From Nucisporomicrobium flavum (GTDB lineage: Bacteria > Actinomycetota > Actinomycetes > Mycobacteriales > Micromonosporaceae): a DNA stretch of 64,000 bases. Both the position numbers and the translations under genes were made by a program. The first letter of the stretch is position 1. Every line of letters starts with the position of its first letter. Positions 60,373 through 64,000 of this stretch are shown in pieces. Below the pieces are notes generated by a model that saw only the letters and a list, made by a program, of their open reading frames with translations, was not told the origin of the DNA and ran no database searches. The stretch is from the NCBI RefSeq assembly GCF_016464385.1, contig NZ_JADMLH010000028.1, positions 19,499 to 83,498 on the forward strand, written 5' to 3'.

Positions 60373-60840
60373 ACCGCAAGATCGCATATCCGCAGCCGGC
60401 GGGCGAACAGATACCCGACAGTCGCCGCCCCGAAGGGTGACCCCGAAAGCGTGAACTAGCAGGTCGAATCCCACCATGACGGCCGCTTCCCCACGCCCGC
60501 ACCCGCGCAGGCACCCGCGTCGGCGCACGCGCGTCGGCGCACGCGCGTCGGCGCACGCGCGTCGGCGCACGCGCGTCGGCGCACGCGCGTTGCCGCCGCG
60601 GCCCCACCCGACCCGCGTGCGGCACCAGTGGCTCAGCGGCCATCCCGCCGCCGACCCCGGACGTCACCCGACCCGCTTCCTGTCTCGCGCGGAGCGTGGG
60701 GCACCGGTCGCTCGCCGCCCGTCGGCCGTTCCCGGGCGGCCGTCGCCCATCGCCCCCTTCCTGTGCGTTGGCGCGATCCTTGCGAACCGTGGCGCGCACG
60801 CCGCTGTCCCGGGCGGGGCGGCGGAAGCGAATCTGGGGAC
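60373..60840. other. 468-bp spacer with a tandem repeat, no gene
   Basis: The only structure is the 14-bp tandem repeat at 60518-60587. Open frames here are Arg/Pro-rich and arise from the GC-rich sequence. The promoter of the GAPDH gene should lie near its right end; GGGGAC 1 nt from the ATG is too close to be a normal ribosome site. Confidence 0.6.
60518..60587. repeat. five perfect 14-bp tandem repeats
   Basis: GTCGGCGCACGCGC is repeated five times without a mismatch at 60518, 60532, 60546, 60560 and 60574. It has no spacers, so it is a minisatellite-type repeat, not CRISPR, and its copy number may vary between strains. Confidence 0.9.
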
Positions 60841-61836
60841 ATGACTCGTATCGCGATCAACGGATTCGGCCGCATCGGACGCAATGTCCTGCGTGCCCTG
60901 CTCGACCGGGACAGCAAGCTGGAAGTCGTCGCGGTCAACGATCTCACCGAGCCCGTTGCCCTGGCGCGGCTGCTCGCGTACGACACGACGGCCGGGCGGC
61001 TGGGGCGTCCGGTGACGGCCGACGGTGACGCCCTCGTCGTGGACGGCCGCCGCATCACGGTGCTCGCCGAGCGTGAGCCCGCACGGCTGCCGTGGGCGCA
61101 GCTCGGCGTCGATGTCGTCCTGGAGGCCACCGGCCGCTTCACGTCCGCCAAGGCCGCCCGCGCCCACCTCGACGCGGGTGCCCGCAAGGTCCTCGTCGGT
61201 GCCCCGTCGGACGGCGCCGACGTCACCCTCGCGTACGGCATCAACACCGGCGCCTACGACCCCGACCGGCACACGATCGTCTCGAACGCCTCCTGCACGA
61301 CCAACGCGCTCGCGCCGCTGGCCGCGGTGCTCGACCAGCTCGCCGGCATCGAGCACGGCTTCATGACCACGGTGCACGCGTACACGCAGGAGCAGAACCT
61401 GCAGGACGGCCCGCACCGCGACCCCCGCCGCGCCCGCGCCGCCGCGGTCAACATCGTGCCGACCACGACGGGCGCCGCCAAGGCCATCGGCCTGGTCCTG
61501 CCCGCACTCGACGGCAAACTGTCGGGCGACTCGATCCGCGTCCCGGTCCCGGTCGGCTCGCTCGTCGAACTCAACACGACCGTCTCCCGCGACGTCACCC
61601 GCGACGAGATCCTGACGGCGTACCGCGTCGCGGCGCAGGGCCCGCTCGCCGGAATCCTCGAATACTCGGACGACCCGCTGGTGTCCTCGGACATCACCGG
61701 CAACCCGGCCTCGGCCATCTTCGACTCGGCCCTCACCCGGGCCGACGGCCGCCACGTCAAGGTGGTCGCCTGGTACGACAACGAGTGGGGCTTCTCCAAC
61801 CGGGTGATCGACACGCTCGAGCTCCTCGCGGCCTGA
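60841..61836 (+). CDS. gap: type I glyceraldehyde-3-phosphate dehydrogenase
   Basis: A 331-residue GAPDH. INGFGRIGRNVLRALL is the NAD-binding loop, VAVNDLTEP carries the NAD-selecting Asp34, SNASCTTNALAP the catalytic Cys152 and TTVHAYTQ the His179 partner. WYDNEWGFSNRVIDT closes the fold. It oxidises glyceraldehyde-3-phosphate with NAD and phosphate. It is not next to pgk or tpi, which suggests a second GAPDH besides the glycolytic-cluster copy. The ATG at 60841 has no clear ribosome site. Confidence 0.95.
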   Translation: MTRIAINGFGRIGRNVLRALLDRDSKLEVVAVNDLTEPVALARLLAYDTTAGRLGRPVTADGDALVVDGRRITVLAEREPARLPWAQLGVDVVLEATGRFTSAKAARAHLDAGARKVLVGAPSDGADVTLAYGINTGAYDPDRHTIVSNASCTTNALAPLAAVLDQLAGIEHGFMTTVHAYTQEQNLQDGPHRDPRRARAAAVNIVPTTTGAAKAIGLVLPALDGKLSGDSIRVPVPVGSLVELNTTVSRDVTRDEILTAYRVAAQGPLAGILEYSDDPLVSSDITGNPASAIFDSALTRADGRHVKVVAWYDNEWGFSNRVIDTLELLAA

Positions 61837-61890
61837 TTCCCACGACAGGGGCGTCGTACCCCGGCCGGGGCCGTCGGCGCGCCCCGCCAA

Positions 61891-61924
61891 GCCGCAGCGG
61901 AAGCAAGTCCGCTCCCGCTGCGGC
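61891..61924. terminator. hairpin between convergent genes
   Basis: A 10-bp perfect stem (GCCGCAGCGG with CCGCTGCGGC) with a 14-nt loop lies between the GAPDH stop and the DM13 gene stop, and probably ends both transcripts. Confidence 0.6.
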
Positions 61925-61970
61925 GGCACCCCGGCCGCACGGCACCCAGCGTTACCCACACAGCGGGGTG

Positions 61971-62528
61971 CTATCGGAGCAGCGCCGCTCCGAAGGAGAC
62001 GGAGAAGCGTTTGCACCAGATGCTGATGCTTCGGTAGGCGTCCAGCTCGACGTCGGCCGGCACCGGGTAGACCTGGTTGCCGTGGTTGCCCTTGAGGCGG
62101 CCGAGCTCGACGTGACGGCCGTCGTCGAACACGCTCCAGGCCTCGGAGCCGGTGATGGCCTCCTGGTCGGTCAGCCACACCCTCAGGTCCGGCCCGTCCG
62201 AGGTGTCGAGGCCGACGAGCTCGAGCTGATGGGTGCCGTCGCCGTTGCGGACGAGGCGGGCGGCGCCCGTGGTGTCGTGCTCGTGGCTGACGAAGGTTCC
62301 CTTGCGCACCACCGCCGGCCCGGCGGGAGGCGCAGCCGAGGAGGAGCCCGCGGATGGCGTCGACACCGGAGCCGACGCCGGCGATTCGGCGGAGGAGAGC
62401 TGGTCGGCCACCGTGGTGTCGGTGACGAGTCGCCACGGCTGGAACCAGAACAGGCCGGCCACGGCGCCGGCGCCCAGCACGGCGATCACCAGCCAGGTCG
62501 TAGGTCTGCGGAGAAGTCGTCGGATCAC
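61971..62528 (-). CDS. membrane-anchored DM13-domain protein
   Basis: A 185-residue protein. One membrane helix (WLVIAVLGAGAVAGLFWF) is followed by a Ser/Pro/Ala-rich linker and a DM13-type domain at about 70-185 (VVRKGTFVSHEHDTTGAARL, LELVGLDTSDGPDLRVWLTD, LGRLKGNHGNQVYPVPADVE, SISIWCKRFSVSFG). DM13 is an extracellular beta-sandwich with a conserved Cys, proposed to take part in electron transfer. Orientation should place it outside the membrane. Confidence 0.85.
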   Translation of the reverse strand: MIRRLLRRPTTWLVIAVLGAGAVAGLFWFQPWRLVTDTTVADQLSSAESPASAPVSTPSAGSSSAAPPAGPAVVRKGTFVSHEHDTTGAARLVRNGDGTHQLELVGLDTSDGPDLRVWLTDQEAITGSEAWSVFDDGRHVELGRLKGNHGNQVYPVPADVELDAYRSISIWCKRFSVSFGAALLR

Positions 62529-62673
62529 GTGAACGAGTCAACCGGGCCGGGCCCCGGGACGGAAGAGATCAACTCCTTACCGACTTCATACGGTTTCCGC
62601 CCCCGGGAGGCGCCGGGACGAAGGCAGCGAAGGCGACGGGAAGAAGGCAGCCGCCGGGTGATAGACACATGAG

Positions 62674-63051
62674 ATGACCAGCCGCATAGCCACGATCGTC
62701 ATCGACGCGCTGGAGCCGCGCCGGGTCGCCGGCTTCTGGGCCGCCGTGCTCGGATGGACCGTCCTCGAGGAAGCCGACGGCATCATCACCATCGGCCCGG
62801 CCGGCTCCGCCTGGCCCACCATCGACGTCGTGCCCGTGCCGGAGCGCAAGACCCTGAAGAACCGCCTCCACCTCGACCTGCGCGCGGACGGCAGCACCGC
62901 CGCAGAGGAGGTCGACCGGCTCCTCGCGCAGGGCGCCACCCACGCCGATGTCGGCCAGGAGCCGGATTCGACGTGGGTGGTGCTCGCCGACCCGGAGGGC
63001 AACGAGTTCTGCGTGCTCTCCCGCACGGTCCAGGACCTGCGAACCGCATAG
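62674..63051 (+). CDS. VOC (glyoxalase-fold) protein
   Basis: A 125-residue protein with the paired beta-alpha-beta-beta-beta modules of the vicinal-oxygen-chelate fold: IATIVIDALEPRRVAGFWAA, VLGWTVLEE, RLHLDLRADGSTAAEEVDRL and WVVLADPEGNEFCVLSRT. The His in LHLDL and Glu in GNEFCV are usual metal ligands. This branch (Glyoxalase_6-like) is of unknown function in most actinobacteria. No signal peptide. Confidence 0.85.
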   Translation: MTSRIATIVIDALEPRRVAGFWAAVLGWTVLEEADGIITIGPAGSAWPTIDVVPVPERKTLKNRLHLDLRADGSTAAEEVDRLLAQGATHADVGQEPDSTWVVLADPEGNEFCVLSRTVQDLRTA

Positions 63052-63070
63052 CCGGCAGGGCCCAGGTGCA

Positions 63071-63868
63071 TCACCGCCGATCGCGAGCGATCAGCACCGG
63101 ACACTCGGCGTGGTGCAACAGGTGAAGCCGGACCGGCCCCAGCCGCTGCGCCTCGAAGTCCTCGTGGCCGCCCGCACCGACGACCAGCAGGGCGGCCTCC
63201 CGCGACCTCTCCACGAGGACGGCCCCCGGATCGCCGGGCGCCACGTCCCGGACGACCGGAACCTCGGGATACTTGTCCCGCCATGGCGAGTCGTCCAGCA
63301 CGCGATCCGACCCGGGCTGCGCGGTCACGGCCAGCAGCGTCGCGGGCCGGCGCAGGTTCGCTTCCTCGTACGCCGTACCGATGGTCGCCGACGCTCCGGG
63401 CGAGTCGGTGACGCCGACCACGACCGTGTGGTGGCCGGCGCTCCATCCCGGACGCACCACGGCGACCGAGCACGGCGCGTACGCGGCGAGCTGGGTCGTC
63501 ACCGGGCTGAGCAGCGGCCCGGGGCTCCCCCGGCCACGGCCGCCGACGACGAGCAGGTCCCCGTCGGTGGCCGCCTCGAGGAGCACCGGCACCGGGTCGC
63601 CGACGATCGCAGCACCCCTCACCGGTACGCCCGCAGCGCTCGACCGGGCCTCGTGCACGGCGGCGTCGAGGATCTCCCTGACGTGCGCGCCGGTGGTGCG
63701 GACGAGCTCGCCGCGGGAAGCGAAGCTGCGCCCCGGGATCCGCCACTGGTACGCGACCACGACATCCAGCCCGGCCCCGCGCAGCTGAGCCTCGGCCGCC
63801 GCCCAGCGGACGGCGGCGGTGCTGGTCGCGGATCCGTTGACTCCGACGACGATGACCGGTGCTGTCAT
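63071..63868 (-). CDS. universal stress protein, two UspA domains
   Basis: A 265-residue tandem USP. The first domain (about 4-140) opens VIVVGVNGSATSTAAVRWAA and has VVGGRGRGSPGPLLSPVTTQ, a match for the ATP-binding G-2x-G-9x-G(S/T) motif. The second (about 147-262; HTVVVGVTDSPGASATIGTA) ends LLVVGAGGHEDFEAQRLGPV and lacks the full motif. Family members help survival in stasis and hypoxia. The 132 bp after it, to the window end, hold no recognised feature. Confidence 0.92.
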   Translation of the reverse strand: MTAPVIVVGVNGSATSTAAVRWAAAEAQLRGAGLDVVVAYQWRIPGRSFASRGELVRTTGAHVREILDAAVHEARSSAAGVPVRGAAIVGDPVPVLLEAATDGDLLVVGGRGRGSPGPLLSPVTTQLAAYAPCSVAVVRPGWSAGHHTVVVGVTDSPGASATIGTAYEEANLRRPATLLAVTAQPGSDRVLDDSPWRDKYPEVPVVRDVAPGDPGAVLVERSREAALLVVGAGGHEDFEAQRLGPVRLHLLHHAECPVLIARDRR

Positions 63869-64000
63869 GGCATCTCCATAAGGTTGTTGATCGTCTGGGG
63901 TGATGCCCTGGATGCCCGGGGACGGTGGGGTGTGGCTGATGGTTTCTTGTCGTTGGGTGGTTTCCGAGGAGTGGCCGCCCTGCCGTTGCCGATGGCCTGG

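Noticed and set aside
60518..60587. CRISPR-like repetition
   Set aside because: Units are 14 bp, abut each other and have no spacers; no cas gene is present in the window.
63869..64000. Start of a transposase or other gene at the right edge
   Set aside because: The last 132 bp are richer in T than the rest, but no frame gives a recognisable protein, so nothing can be claimed.

Overview
The window is high-GC DNA with dense, mostly short-gap gene packing, strong G/C third-position bias, many GTG/TTG starts and SigE-type ECF sigma, DUF6461, DUF574, DUF5995 and NirBD/NasA genes. This fits an actinomycete, most likely a Micromonosporaceae member such as Actinoplanes; the genus is an inference. 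No rRNA, tRNA, CRISPR array or intact insertion sequence was seen.

Layout. 1-5.9 kb: alpha/beta hydrolase (cut by the window edge), AGE-type sugar isomerase, a fused cytochrome b / sulfite-oxidase-type molybdoenzyme, and an ECF sigma factor with its membrane partner. 5.9-9.3 kb: a less GC-rich patch with an AMIN-like protein whose leader is out of frame, a P-loop kinase, a probably frameshifted orphan and a DUF6461 protein. 9.4-11.1 kb: a second-type clpP pair with a PopR/ClgR-like regulator that ends in Ala-Ala. 11.2-15.5 kb: a PAS/GAF membrane sensor that lacks an output domain, then a NarL-type two-component pair.

15.7-19.3 kb is the most unusual part: a CHAP/peptidoglycan-binding amidase, an actinoporin-like protein fused to an NBR1-type Ig domain, and two translationally coupled genes resembling a stand-alone pre-ATP-grasp domain and an ATP-grasp ligase. 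I propose this as a candidate undescribed pore-forming/peptidoglycan system with a peptide-ligase module.

20-28.5 kb is one leftward assimilatory nitrate operon: uroporphyrinogen-III synthase-winged helix, sirohydrochlorin chelatase, NasA, a small conserved protein, NirB, NirD, a 30-residue micro-ORF and NarK. The first two genes supply siroheme to NirB. 28.7-29.4 kb holds a HigBA-like toxin-antitoxin pair with a TATAAT promoter abutting the toxin start codon.

29.5-43.9 kb is a patchwork of an M48 protease, LRV repeats, immunity-like proteins (Imm1, DUF4304), methyltransferases and hydrolases, with a scrap of a B12-binding radical SAM gene whose full-length paralogue lies at 42.6 kb. 43.9-52.9 kb: a PLP enzyme, Hsp20 under a CIRCE element, a TPR-GGDEF protein with a low-complexity insert, DUF5995, an acyl-CoA synthetase, a methyltransferase/TetR divergent pair and a flavin monooxygenase. 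53-64 kb: GH36 alpha-galactosidase, a five-module secreted carbohydrate protein, a GlxA-type regulator, GAPDH, a DM13 protein, a VOC protein and a universal stress protein. Several genes carry a TANNNT hexamer 6-8 nt before the start codon, which suggests frequent leaderless transcription.
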